Positions 8,152 to 19,374 of a DNA stretch of 64,000 nucleotides are shown here, one piece after another. Position 1 is the first letter of the stretch. Each line of letters starts with the position of its first letter. The notes below the pieces were generated by a model. It was not told where the DNA came from and did not search any database. It saw only the letters and a program-made list of their open reading frames with translations. The position numbers were made by a program, and so were the translations under genes. The DNA comes from Paraferrimonas sedimenticola (GTDB lineage Bacteria; Pseudomonadota; Gammaproteobacteria; Enterobacterales; Shewanellaceae). Location of the stretch: assembly GCF_002282855.1 (NCBI RefSeq), contig NZ_NRIR01000004.1, positions 62,001 to 126,000 of the forward strand. Direction: 5' to 3'.

Positions 8152-9110
8152 GCGATAAACCCAGCGATTTTCAGCAAAAAATATCCGGTGAGTGGCACGG
8201 CTACCCCTGTGTGTTTGAAGCCGATGGCAGCTTTGTAGGTGCGAATAAAGTGAGCCGCGAAAGCAGCTTTAAAAACGGTCAAGCCACTTATTGGATCCGC
8301 GATGAATTCGATACCAATGGGCCGCTGAGATCGCGCATGGAACGCGGCGAAGACCAGCTGTTTGGCGTGGTGGATAGCGATAAAGATCGCATCTATACCG
8401 GGCCGGATTTCATCGGCAGCGGACAGCCGTTTGGCAACCTTGTGAACTCTTACTACTACTCGCCCTATTGGAACTACAACCTGCACACGCTTAACCAAAC
8501 CATTCCCGAGTTGGGTTTGCAGGCCTACTCGTCACAAATGTACGAGGGCAACACTTTGGTTGCAGTGATGAATGGTCTGTACATCAATACCGAAAGCGGT
8601 GATGAGAGCCCAGAAACTCAGGCAAAAATCGCCGACTGGCAGGTGTCTGAGCGCGAGCTTGGACGCACACCCCACACTGTGCCGGTAAAGCACGCGGGTG
8701 TTTGGGTCGGCGAGTTTGACGTGTATGACATGAACCAAGAGTACTTGGGTAAAAACCGAGTGGTGATAGAGCATAAACCGGTCAACATGCTGCATGCCGA
8801 GCAGACTGTCACCATCGAAGGGGTGATCAATCGCAAGTTCAAATCGCTACGAGTGCGCAAGGACAATAACTGCCAATACCTGGGCCCAGATGTGTACGGG
8901 AATGGCACCGGCTTTGGCCGCTATATGTTCGCTCAACGCCATTTCTTCGGTGAGTCGGGCCATCTGTTTAGCCGAGAAATCATAGTCAACGACAATAAAG
9001 ACATGGCCTGCGTGTATCAGTTCTACGCTTCAGGACAGCCGGTTTACATGACCTATGGCTTGCTTCGCTGGACAGAAAAAGAGCTAGTACTCGGGGCCGA
9101 ATACCTTTAA
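8148..9110 (+). CDS. Protein of unknown function with internal duplication
   Basis: A 320-residue soluble protein with no signal peptide and no motif I can assign to an enzyme. It is clearly a tandem duplication. GEWHGYP (14-20) matches GVWVGEF (184-190), a GANKV segment near 31-35 matches GKNRV (201-205), and YTGPDFIGSG (83-92) matches YLGPDVYGNG (244-253). Each half ends with a run of aromatic and alternating residues suggesting beta strands, so a two-barrel, lipocalin-like fold is plausible. It overlaps the NmrA-like gene by ATGA and is followed by a terminator, making a two-gene operon under TetR control. A role in binding a hydrophobic ligand handled by the oxidoreductase is speculation. 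Confidence 0.75.
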   Translation: MSDKPSDFQQKISGEWHGYPCVFEADGSFVGANKVSRESSFKNGQATYWIRDEFDTNGPLRSRMERGEDQLFGVVDSDKDRIYTGPDFIGSGQPFGNLVNSYYYSPYWNYNLHTLNQTIPELGLQAYSSQMYEGNTLVAVMNGLYINTESGDESPETQAKIADWQVSERELGRTPHTVPVKHAGVWVGEFDVYDMNQEYLGKNRVVIEHKPVNMLHAEQTVTIEGVINRKFKSLRVRKDNNCQYLGPDVYGNGTGFGRYMFAQRHFFGESGHLFSREIIVNDNKDMACVYQFYASGQPVYMTYGLLRWTEKELVLGAEYL

Positions 9111-9133
9111 ATCCAACCCTAGGATGTGAATGT

Positions 9134-9162
9134 TGCGCTCGCGGTTTGAGCGCATTTTTTTT
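9134..9162 (+). terminator. Rho-independent terminator of the NmrA-like operon
   Basis: A perfect 7-bp stem, TGCGCTC (9134-9140) with GAGCGCA (9148-9154), and a 7-base loop are followed by eight T. It lies 24 bases after the stop codon of the duplicated protein. Confidence 0.9.
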
Positions 9163-9178
9163 CAATCTCTACAGCTGT

Positions 9179-9703
9179 TTACGCCTCGTTGATCGGCTTA
9201 AACTCTCGCACTATTGGCTTGCTGCAAAGCTTGTAAATGACCCACAGCATCAGTCCTAGCATCACAGCCGAAATACCGGTTACAAACCAGACCATGATAT
9301 TGCCTAGTTGCTCGGCTTCGTTAAAGCCTTCCACTCGAGGCGCAGTTGAAAACAGTGTCGCCACTTTAAGTTGCAGCGCCAGACCTATGCTTTGAAACAA
9401 AGCACCCACACCAGTCAGTCCAATGAACAGAAGTCGCGCCCAGTTCTTTCGTTTCAGCAGTGCAATCGAGCATGCCAGCGCCACAACGCTAATGCCGATA
9501 AACACAGTGAACAAGGTCGAGAAGGACTGGAAAGCATCCATAGACTCAACAGGAAAGTCCCTGGCAATTGACGATGCCATCTCACCTGAGAATAACACGC
9601 CAAACAGCACACCTTGCAGAATAGCCATCACGAGGCTGAACCCAGAGCCAATAATGAATAGCCATGCTAAAACAGTGACGAATGTTGATTTGGGTTGAGT
9701 CAA
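9179..9703 (-). CDS. Small integral membrane protein of unknown function
   Basis: A 174-residue protein with four hydrophobic segments: about residues 8-38, 62-83, 89-113 and 135-158. The second and third are separated by the basic loop LLKRKNWAR, which is probably cytoplasmic. Start is a TTG with a GGAT ribosome site; the next Met codon lies inside the first helix, so TTG is preferred. I recognise no family. It is convergent with the duplicated protein gene and has no close operon partner. Confidence 0.65.
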   Translation of the reverse strand: MTQPKSTFVTVLAWLFIIGSGFSLVMAILQGVLFGVLFSGEMASSIARDFPVESMDAFQSFSTLFTVFIGISVVALACSIALLKRKNWARLLFIGLTGVGALFQSIGLALQLKVATLFSTAPRVEGFNEAEQLGNIMVWFVTGISAVMLGLMLWVIYKLCSKPIVREFKPINEA

Positions 9704-9801
9704 AGCGGTGATCCAAGGAGCAACGAGAATTTAATGCGCCAATACTATCTTGCCTTTGAGGCTGTTTGTATCCCCAAGGGGCATTTTTACTAAACGCACA
9801 A

Positions 9802-9828
9802 AAGAACACCGCTGAAAGCGGTATTCTT
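9802..9828 (-). terminator. Rho-independent terminator downstream of the small membrane ORF
   Basis: Twelve-base arms with one mismatch (9802-9813 and 9817-9828) close a GAA loop. Only the minus strand has a following T-rich run (TTCTTTT overlapping the arm), so it should end leftward transcripts, such as that of the 35-residue ORF. Confidence 0.6.
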
Positions 9829-9958
9829 AATCAAAACAAGATTGTGGCGAGAAGAAAACAAAGCTGTGAATTGGATCTCGCCCCGATGGGCACTGTAGAG
9901 TCACTCTTGGTAGATCAAGTCTAAGCTAGAACGCATACCACCCTACAGGCAGCTAGTA

Positions 9959-10066
9959 CTATCCTGAATAATTCGAGAGAGTAAAGACGTCATACAACAC
10001 GGAGCCAAACAAAACTAAAACAGCTGCTACGATGCCAACAATTAACGCTTTATCTAATTTACCCAT
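9959..10066 (-). CDS. Putative 35-residue single-span membrane protein
   Basis: An ATG at 10066 opens 35 codons ending in TAG. The product starts MGKLDKALIVGIVAAVLVLF and ends with TLSNYSG: a short basic N-terminus, one hydrophobic helix of about 18 residues and a polar tail. The ribosome region reads AGAGAGATTTGAAAG. A leftward hairpin terminator stands 130 bases downstream, and no other gene explains the 760-bp gap between the membrane protein gene and gcvP. Shape and context favour a real small protein, but I know no homologue. The rest of the gap (10070-10390) shows nothing I can assign. Confidence 0.55.
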   Translation of the reverse strand: MGKLDKALIVGIVAAVLVLFGSVLYDVFTLSNYSG

Positions 10067-10395
10067 CTTTCAAATCTCTCTTTGTTAATGTGAATTTGCA
10101 TTGGAAAGTGAACCACCCTTCAGCTCAAATTATGACCAAAACCTGAGCATTCGACCACTTCAACCTTTCAACGGATTGTTACGTTTTGACGCTTAAAATC
10201 TAAAGCTTTCAATGGTTGTTTCTACGATGCAGCAATGCTGCGTGCCGTCGCCAATTTGGCTGCACTAACTACTTTTGACCATTCTAATAAACCAAAGTTC
10301 GATATAGCAATAATGCTGGTCTGCTCGTACAACTTGCTGTGAGACTGTGTAAACGACTGAAATCTCTTTTTCGATCTATGCCTCTACCAAACAAA

Positions 10396-10419
10396 AGAGG
10401 AGGGCTTTTGCCCTCCTCT
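10396..10419 (-). terminator. Terminator of the gcvTHP operon
   Basis: A perfect 10-bp stem, AGAGGAGGGC (10396-10405) with GCCCTCCTCT (10410-10419), around TTTT. On the minus strand the stem ends in a T-rich tract, TTTTGTTTGG. It lies 45 bases beyond the gcvP stop. Confidence 0.85.
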
Positions 10420-10463
10420 AAAATCATCGAGTTCACACTCTTAATGGTATCTCTACATCTGCC

Positions 10464-13361
<2,898 letters not shown>

Positions 13362-13367
13362 AACTGC

Positions 13368-13757
13368 TTATTCTTCGTCAATTACCGCTTGGTAGCCTTC
13401 GGCATCCAATAGAGAGTCCAGTTCAGAAACGTCTGAAGGCATGATGCGGAACATCCAGCCATCGCCAAAGGCGTCAGAGTTTACTTGCTCTGGCGAGTCT
13501 TCTAGCTCTTCGTTAATCGCGATGATTTCACCTGAAATAGGTGCGTAGATGTCAGAAGCGGCTTTTACCGATTCAGCAACCGCCACGTCGTCGCCAGCGC
13601 TTACTGTGTCTTCCACTTCTGGCAGCTCAACAAATACCATGTCACCTAGCAGCTCTTGGGCGTGCTCGGTAATACCTACGGTGTAGCTACCGTCTTCTTC
13701 TTTGCGAACCCACTCGTGGGAGTTAGCGTATTTTAGTTCTGCAGGAATGTTGCTCAT
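13368..13757 (-). CDS. gcvH: Glycine cleavage system H protein
   Basis: A 129-residue lipoyl carrier that shuttles the aminomethyl intermediate among GcvP, GcvT and lipoamide dehydrogenase. The lipoylated lysine is Lys65 in [13 protein letters not shown], at the same position as in E. coli. The protein is strongly acidic and has the closing [15 protein letters not shown] segment typical of the family. It lies between gcvT (32 bases) and gcvP (6 bases). Confidence 0.98.
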   Translation of the reverse strand: MSNIPAELKYANSHEWVRKEEDGSYTVGITEHAQELLGDMVFVELPEVEDTVSAGDDVAVAESVKAASDIYAPISGEIIAINEELEDSPEQVNSDAFGDGWMFRIMPSDVSELDSLLDAEGYQAVIDEE

Positions 13758-13789
13758 TGTTGTTCCCCTAGCTTCGGTAGTCTAATTTG

Positions 13790-14899
13790 TTAAAACGCTT
13801 GCTTGCCGTTGCGAACAAAGCAAGGCTTGATAACTTTTACTTCAACGCGCTTCTTGCGCATTGCCACTTCGGCGGTTTCGCCAATGCCCTTTGGCACGCG
13901 CGCCATTGCGATGGCGTGGCCTAAGGTCGGTGAGAAGGTACCTGAGGTAATCACGCCCTCGTGCTCCTGACCGTCAGCATCGACAAAGTGCACGCTCAAT
14001 CCCGCGCGCAAAACGCCCTTGTCTTTCATCACCAAACCCACCAATTTCTCAGTGCCCTTGGCTTTAATTTGTTCCAATGCGGCGCGGCCGTTAAAGTCGC
14101 GCTCAGCCGGCTCCCATGCCACAGTCCAGCCCATGTTGGCCGCTAGCGGATTGACGCTTTCGTCCATGTCCTGACCGTACAGGTTCATGCCAGCTTCCAG
14201 ACGCAAGGTATCACGAGCACCCAAACCACATGGGGCTACGCCTTGGTCTAACAGCGCCTGCCACAATTCGGCGGCTTGAGCTTCTGGGACCACAATCTCG
14301 TAGCCCGCTTCGCCAGTATAGCCTGTGGTAGCAATAAAGAGATCGCCCGCTTGCACGCCAAAGAAAGGCTTCATGCCTTCAACAGCGGCTTGCTGCTCGG
14401 CGTTGAATACGGCGTTGGCTTTGGCTTTAGCGTTCGGGCCTTGAACCGCGATCATCGCCAGTTCAGGACGCTCAGTCACGCTGACTTCAAAGCCTTGGGC
14501 TTGCTCGCCGATCCACTTCAGATCTTTTTCGCGAGTGGCCGAGTTCACTACCAAACGATACCAGTCATCAGCCAGGTAATAAGTGATCAAATCGTCAATT
14601 ACACAGCCTTCTAGGTTCAGCATACCGCCGTATAGGGCTTTACCCGCTACGGTCAGTTTAGCCACGTCGTTGGCCAGCAGTTTTTGTAGGAAAGTTTTGA
14701 CTTGGGCGCCTTTGATGTCGACAACTGTCATGTGAGACACGTCGAACATACCGGCGTCGCGGCGAACCGCGTGGTGTTCTTCGATTTGTGAGCCGTAGTT
14801 AATGGGCATTTCCCAGCCGTGGAAATCGACCATTTTGGCGTTAGATTCTAGGTGTTTATCAAACAGAACGGTTTTATTTGGCATGTAGCTAACCATCAT
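13790..14899 (-). CDS. gcvT: Aminomethyltransferase, T protein
   Basis: A folate-dependent protein (369 residues from this start) that releases ammonia and forms 5,10-methylene-THF. Family landmarks are [63 protein letters not shown] and the C-terminal [21 protein letters not shown]. The likely biological start is the ATG five codons later (14884, [12 protein letters not shown]), which fits the family N-terminus; the longer frame has no better ribosome site. First gene of the operon, with its own promoter region upstream. Confidence 0.97.
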   Translation of the reverse strand: MMVSYMPNKTVLFDKHLESNAKMVDFHGWEMPINYGSQIEEHHAVRRDAGMFDVSHMTVVDIKGAQVKTFLQKLLANDVAKLTVAGKALYGGMLNLEGCVIDDLITYYLADDWYRLVVNSATREKDLKWIGEQAQGFEVSVTERPELAMIAVQGPNAKAKANAVFNAEQQAAVEGMKPFFGVQAGDLFIATTGYTGEAGYEIVVPEAQAAELWQALLDQGVAPCGLGARDTLRLEAGMNLYGQDMDESVNPLAANMGWTVAWEPAERDFNGRAALEQIKAKGTEKLVGLVMKDKGVLRAGLSVHFVDADGQEHEGVITSGTFSPTLGHAIAMARVPKGIGETAEVAMRKKRVEVKVIKPCFVRNGKQAF

Positions 14900-14964
14900 C
14901 TTTTATTATTTATGGCTCCCGCAACTGTGTGCCTTATCACAGTCGTTGGGGTCGGGATGTGATG

Positions 14965-15005
14965 CGCCGCAAATTATACCGAGATGCGGCGTTTTGTATA
15001 CAAAA
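14965..15005 (-). promoter_or_regulatory. Putative gcvTHP promoter with two palindromes
   Basis: A perfect -10 TATAAT (14973-14978, minus strand) lies about 75 bases before gcvT. It sits inside an inverted repeat with arms at 14965-14972 and 14985-14992 (GCCGCA/TGCGGC core). Next to it, where the -35 should be, is a perfect 14-bp palindrome TTTTGTATACAAAA (14992-15005). No clear TTGACA is present, suggesting an activator-dependent or repressor-controlled promoter. No glycine riboswitch structure is visible in this leader. Confidence 0.5.
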
Positions 15006-15022
15006 AAAGCGCTTTGGCTGGT

Positions 15023-16234
15023 CTAACGACAGCAAGTGGGCAAATCACCCGACAATCCCATGGCGCGAGCCACCAACTTGTCCTTGAGCATAGGCAAGTT
15101 ATCCACCAATTTCATGCCCAAGCCGCGAATGCCTTGTTTTAGTGGGTGGTTGCCAGCAAACAAGCGCTTAAAGGCCTCCATTGTGGCAATCATTTCCAGC
15201 GCTTCGGCCTTGCGCCAACGCTGGTATTCCGCCAAGTAACGCTCGTCACCAATATCGACGCCGCGTCCTTGCCAATCTTCGAGTTTGTCCAAGAGCGAGC
15301 CGCAATCCAACAGTCCAAGGTTTACCCCTTGTCCTGCTAACGGATGAATGGTGTGGGCGGCATCGCCCATTAGTACCAAGCGCTGCTTGGCAAAGTCATT
15401 GGCCAAGCGCATGGTCAGCGGGAACGCCGGGCGCTCTGATACCAACTCGCACAAGCCCAAGGCGCCATCAAAGGCGGCGGTCAGCTCTCGGTTAAACTCA
15501 TCATTCGAGCACTGGCTCAAACGACTGGCCTCTTGCGGTGGTAATGACCACACGATAGAGCACAGGTTTGGCTCGCCCAATGGCAAAAAGGCCAGTGGGC
15601 CATCTTTTAGAAACACCTGACGGGCCACGCCGTCGTGGGGCAATTCGGTTTTGATGCTGGCGACTAAGGCGTTGTGGCCGTAGTCCTGAAACTTGATGCC
15701 TATATTGGCCAACTGACGCACCTTTGAGCGAGCGCCATCGGCACCGACCACCAGCTTGGCACCCACCATGCGACCGCCTTCGGTCATCGCCCACGCGGAG
15801 TCATCGCCTAAAGTCAGTTGCGCTAACTTATCGCTAACCACCTGAATTTTGTCACTGGCCTCTAGCGCGCTTTGCAAACCCAACTGCACCGCGTGATTCT
15901 CAATGATGTGACCTATGGTCTTATGACCTAGGTTGTCGCCAGTTAAGTCGATGCGGCCTAAGCCATCTTTATCCCATACGTGCATTGATTGATACGGCGC
16001 CTTTCGCGGAATGTTATTCCAAGCGCCTAAGCGAGTGAGTAAGCGCTGACTGGCATGACTGATAGCTGATACGCGTAAGCCGTAGTCGTCGCTCATTGGC
16101 GGCACGGTTTCTGGAGCCAAAATGGCCACCGAGTAGCCCTGTTGCGCCGCACCAACGGCGCACGCCATACCTACCATGCCACCGCCGATCACCGCGATGT
16201 CGACGTTAATCGGAGCCTGCATCGGCTGATTCAT
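15023..16234 (-). CDS. ubiI: FAD-dependent ubiquinone hydroxylase UbiI (VisC)
   Basis: A 403-residue flavin monooxygenase of the UbiH/UbiF/UbiI family, which hydroxylates the ring of the ubiquinone precursor (C5 for UbiI). It has the N-terminal Rossmann motif VIGGGMVGMACAVG, the mid-protein VGADGARSKVR, and the FAD motif LMGDAAHTIHPLAGQGVNLG. LRVSAISHASQRLLTRLGAW and VWDKDGLGRI resemble E. coli UbiI more than UbiF, and position beside ubiH and gcvT agrees. Twelve bases separate it from ubiH, so they are co-transcribed. Confidence 0.88.
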   Translation of the reverse strand: MNQPMQAPINVDIAVIGGGMVGMACAVGAAQQGYSVAILAPETVPPMSDDYGLRVSAISHASQRLLTRLGAWNNIPRKAPYQSMHVWDKDGLGRIDLTGDNLGHKTIGHIIENHAVQLGLQSALEASDKIQVVSDKLAQLTLGDDSAWAMTEGGRMVGAKLVVGADGARSKVRQLANIGIKFQDYGHNALVASIKTELPHDGVARQVFLKDGPLAFLPLGEPNLCSIVWSLPPQEASRLSQCSNDEFNRELTAAFDGALGLCELVSERPAFPLTMRLANDFAKQRLVLMGDAAHTIHPLAGQGVNLGLLDCGSLLDKLEDWQGRGVDIGDERYLAEYQRWRKAEALEMIATMEAFKRLFAGNHPLKQGIRGLGMKLVDNLPMLKDKLVARAMGLSGDLPTCCR

Positions 16235-16246
16235 ACTCTGAAGTCC

Positions 16247-17452
16247 TTAATCTAGCGCTTGATGAAACCCCATAGCGCGTTGAGCGATTGGAGTTTTCAA
16301 AGGAGAGATCGCATTAAGTAAATGAAGAGCGACGTTGCGCCCGGCCACCATGGGCCAATGCGAATTAGAAAAACCACGCACCAGTGCTTCGATGCTGGTA
16401 ATAGTTTGGCTGCGATCGCTTGCGCGCGATTGCAAATAATCGTGGGTCACCGCCACCGAGCCTAAGTCCTGGCTTTGCTGCCAAGCTTTGTCGATGCAGG
16501 TCACCAGGGCGGCCACATCGCGAAGGCCTAAGTTAAACCCTTGGCCTGCGATTGGGTGTAAGGTTTGCGCCGCATTGCCCACCAACACGCATCTGTGGTG
16601 AATGGGTCGCTCGATGAAACTCAATTTCAATGGATAGCCCGAGCGCGCGCCGGTTTGAGTGATATTACCCAATCGGTAGCCAAAGGCTTGCTGCAACCGA
16701 GCGATAAAGGCGTCATCCTCTAGCGCTAAAATCTCGGCTTGCTGGCTTTCTTCCATGGCCCACACCAGCGACATACGCTCATCACTCATGGGCAACAGGG
16801 CTATCGGGCCAAATTCGCTAAAGCGCTCAAACGCCCAGCCATTGCTTGGCTTGTCGCAGCGAATATTGGCAATCACCGCCGCCTGACCAAAATCTTTTTG
16901 AGTCAGTGGAATCTTTAAACTCTGGCGCACCACTGAGTTGAGGCCATCGGCACCCACCAGCAAAGCGCATTGCAACTGCTGGCCGCTGCTCAAGGTCAGG
17001 GTATGGTTATCGACAGTCGAATCAACACTTTGTACTGAGTCCGGGCAATACAAATCTACATCTGCTTTCGACAAAAGCGTATGCAGCACCTGGCCTACCG
17101 CCTCAAGCTCAACAACGTGGCCTAGCTCAGACTGATGGTAATCCTCAGCGTGCAGGCGACAGGTACCTGCATGGCCGCGATCGCTGACTTCAATGTGTTC
17201 AATGGGCGTGCCCAAGCTCGATAATGACGACCACAAGCCCCAACGCTTTAGCTGAGCCAGGGTCGCGGCAGCAAGCGCAATTGCACGAGCATCAAAGCCA
17301 GGATGCTTAGTTGAAGGCTCAAAGGCCTCAACCAAGGCTATCTTAGGGGTTTTGTTGGCGCTGTTTGTAAGCTGACAAAGCGCCAAGGCCAAGCTGGCGC
17401 CCGCCATAGCGCCGCCAACGATGACCAAATCATAAGTCTTAGGTTGACTCAC
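16247..17452 (-). CDS. ubiH: 2-octaprenyl-6-methoxyphenol hydroxylase UbiH
   Basis: A 401-residue FAD monooxygenase acting in ubiquinone synthesis (C1 hydroxylation). Motifs: VIVGGAMAGASLALAL at the N-terminus, VGADGLNSVVRQSL in the middle, and VGNAAQTLHPIAGQGFNLGL, whose GNAAQTLHP form is diagnostic of UbiH over UbiI/UbiF. It lies between ygfB (10 bases) and ubiI (12 bases) on one strand. In E. coli and many relatives pepP stands between ygfB and ubiH; it is missing here. Confidence 0.93.
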   Translation of the reverse strand: MSQPKTYDLVIVGGAMAGASLALALCQLTNSANKTPKIALVEAFEPSTKHPGFDARAIALAAATLAQLKRWGLWSSLSSLGTPIEHIEVSDRGHAGTCRLHAEDYHQSELGHVVELEAVGQVLHTLLSKADVDLYCPDSVQSVDSTVDNHTLTLSSGQQLQCALLVGADGLNSVVRQSLKIPLTQKDFGQAAVIANIRCDKPSNGWAFERFSEFGPIALLPMSDERMSLVWAMEESQQAEILALEDDAFIARLQQAFGYRLGNITQTGARSGYPLKLSFIERPIHHRCVLVGNAAQTLHPIAGQGFNLGLRDVAALVTCIDKAWQQSQDLGSVAVTHDYLQSRASDRSQTITSIEALVRGFSNSHWPMVAGRNVALHLLNAISPLKTPIAQRAMGFHQALD

Positions 17453-17462
17453 GGACGCTTAC

Positions 17463-18035
17463 TCAGTGAATGGTTGGGTTGGTGTTGTTTTCGCTAGCAC
17501 TGTTGCCGTATTCGGCAAAGCAGCTGATAACCACCAGCTTGACGTACTCGCTGAGCTCAGTGTAGGCGTGCTCGTTGTCGTCGTTGTCTTCAACGTCTTG
17601 GTCCACTTGAACAATCGCGCCCAAATCTTCAATCATTTCCTTGAGATCCGCCGGCGCTTTATTGAGCTCAGGTTGCACCATGGCAATCGCGGTCAAAAAG
17701 CCTTGAGTCCACAAAGACAGGGCTTCTAGACGTTGCGCGAGCGACGCATCGTCGTCTTCGGGCAGAAGCAAGTTAAAGTTCATTTCACCTTCGGACAAAG
17801 CGGCCGCGGCTTCGCGATAAAGGGCTTGGGCTTTTCGGTATATTTCTTCCGGTAGCTTTTGACCGTCGTTGACCAATTCGTAGAAAGGCCGACGCCAACC
17901 GCGCTCATCAAGGGTAACCCCGCCGGCTATCAGGCCGGTGACCACGGCTTGGAGTTCAACTGGGTGCATACCGATTTCGGCGTCGCGTAGGGCTTGTTGT
18001 ATTTGTTCGAGTTGTATGGTGGCTGACAGTGACAT
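17463..18035 (-). CDS. ygfB: UPF0149 family protein YgfB
   Basis: A 190-residue acidic, mostly helical protein of the YecA/YgfB (UPF0149) family. Family landmarks are ELQAVVTGLIAGGV, MNFNLLLPEDDDASLAQRLEALSLWTQGFL and EYVKLVVISCFAEY. I prefer the start at 18035 (MSLSATIQLEQ) because AGGGAAG stands at proper distance before it; a frame open from 18056 would swallow that site. The molecular role is not established in general. It heads the ygfB-ubiH-ubiI transcript and is divergent from zapA. Confidence 0.9.
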   Translation of the reverse strand: MSLSATIQLEQIQQALRDAEIGMHPVELQAVVTGLIAGGVTLDERGWRRPFYELVNDGQKLPEEIYRKAQALYREAAAALSEGEMNFNLLLPEDDDASLAQRLEALSLWTQGFLTAIAMVQPELNKAPADLKEMIEDLGAIVQVDQDVEDNDDNEHAYTELSEYVKLVVISCFAEYGNSASENNTNPTIH

Positions 18036-18174
18036 AGCCGCTTCCCTAGTGTGCATCTGGCTGTTAATGCTACAACATTCGCCGCCTTGGCAAAAGACGC
18101 ACAGCTCCCACTTGCACTTTTATTCGGGGCTGGATATAGTCGCCGAAAATCCTTGCTAAAATAGGTCAAACTTA

Positions 18175-18483
18175 GTGACTGTTAACCGTATAAGCATTAA
18201 CCTCATGGGCCGTGTGTTCAGCGTTAGCTGCCCTGACGGCGAAGAAGAGGCCTTGCAAGCGGTAGCTAGGGACCTAGATGATAAAATGCGTGCTATTCGT
18301 GCGCGCACCCACTGCCAAAATCGAGAAGAACTGGCGGTGATGGCTGCCCTGCAGCTAGGCTACGATTTGTCAAAAGAGAAAAATCGAAACCAAAATGCCC
18401 AACAGGCCTTTGAAGAGCGCATTTTATTGCTACAGCGCACATTAGAAGAGGCTTTAGTTGAGCACGCGGTAAAAGCCGAATAA
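18175..18483 (+). CDS. zapA: Cell division protein ZapA
   Basis: A 102-residue FtsZ-ring stabiliser with a GTG start. The N-terminal part (RISINLMGRVFSVSCPDGEEEALQ) binds FtsZ, and the C-terminal half is a coiled coil (KEKNRNQNAQQAFEERILLLQRTLEEAL). Length and order match the family. It is immediately upstream of the 6S RNA gene, the standard proteobacterial arrangement, and divergent from ygfB. Confidence 0.95.
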   Translation: MTVNRISINLMGRVFSVSCPDGEEEALQAVARDLDDKMRAIRARTHCQNREELAVMAALQLGYDLSKEKNRNQNAQQAFEERILLLQRTLEEALVEHAVKAE

Positions 18484-18491
18484 ACTACTGA

Positions 18492-18673
18492 CTTTCCCTG
18501 GGGTGTTTGCTTGTTGGGTAACGTCCCTGGCCGATGCTATTAACCTAGGGTTAGGAACTATCGGAGGGTGTGCAAACTCAGCATGTACTGAGGAGCCTAA
18601 TCCCGATACTACTATCCCGCCTTGAAACTACGGTTTCAAGGGCAACACCTAGCGGCGGCATCCTGGGGTTCCC
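18492..18673 (+). ncRNA. ssrS: 6S RNA
   Basis: The region between zapA and ygfA carries the 6S signature. The 3' half has CTTGAAACTACGGTTTCAAG, a perfect hairpin, then GGCAACACCTAGCGGCGGCA, matching the conserved E. coli pattern. The 5' end CCCTGGGGTG (18496-18505) pairs with CATCCTGGGG (18659-18668) to close the long rod. 6S RNA mimics an open promoter and sequesters sigma-70 RNA polymerase in stationary phase. Ends are approximate to a few bases. Confidence 0.9.
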
Positions 18674-18697
18674 TTCTCTCTTTCAGCTGGTGCGGGT

Positions 18698-19267
18698 ATG
18701 GATACACGACAGGCGATTCGACAGCAAATGCGCGACGCGCGCCGAGCCTTATCCGCCGAGCAGCAAACCCAAGCCGAACACCAACTCGCTACTCAGCTAG
18801 TCAACTTCTGTGCGCTCAAACAACTTTCTCGCGTGGCCTTATACCTGAGTTTCGATGGCGAGATTGGCACTAAAGCCGCGATTCAAGCGCTTTGGCAAGC
18901 GGATGTGCAAGTCGCCCTACCGATCTTGCACCCCTTTAGCCAAGGGCATTTATTGTTTATTGATTACCGCCCAGACACGCCGATGCGCTGCAACCGCTAT
19001 GGCATACAAGAGCCGCAACTCGATTGCTCAGCGGTGATCCCCCTGGCGCAATTAGACGCGATTTTCACCCCATTAGTAGCGTTTGACAGTCGAGGTAATC
19101 GCCTTGGTATGGGTGGCGGTTTTTACGACCGCACTTTGGCGAGTGACCATGCCCCCAAAGCCTATGGTTTGGCCCATCCCATTCAAGAACAGCGGGCCTT
19201 GCCCGTTGAGAGTTGGGATCAACCGCTACACGGCATCATCACCTCAGACAAAATCTTCGAGCTATGA
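18698..19267 (+). CDS. ygfA: 5-formyltetrahydrofolate cyclo-ligase
   Basis: A 189-residue enzyme that converts 5-formyl-THF to 5,10-methenyl-THF with ATP. The N-terminus DTRQAIRQQMRDARRALS and the catalytic FDSRGNRLGMGGGFYDRTL are family hallmarks. It follows 6S RNA directly, and the two are normally co-transcribed and processed. With gcvTHP and serA nearby it fits a one-carbon cluster. Confidence 0.95.
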   Translation: MDTRQAIRQQMRDARRALSAEQQTQAEHQLATQLVNFCALKQLSRVALYLSFDGEIGTKAAIQALWQADVQVALPILHPFSQGHLLFIDYRPDTPMRCNRYGIQEPQLDCSAVIPLAQLDAIFTPLVAFDSRGNRLGMGGGFYDRTLASDHAPKAYGLAHPIQEQRALPVESWDQPLHGIITSDKIFEL

Positions 19268-19374
19268 GCGAAAGGATTTGGGTGACGGTTTGCTGACCAA
19301 GCTCTATAATGCGCCGCAACAATCAAAGGCCTATGCTTATAGGCGCCCATAACTACACCTAAGGATCGAGCGTC

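Noticed and set aside
8133-8498. Open frame on the minus strand opposite the duplicated protein
   Set aside because: It is antisense to a well-supported gene with a clear internal duplication and has no motif.
10070-10390. Search for RNA genes or further small ORFs in this gap
   Set aside because: No stable long hairpin, promoter pair or open frame with a ribosome site was found.
14900-15022. Glycine riboswitch before gcvT
   Set aside because: The 120-bp leader lacks the tandem aptamer structure and is too short.
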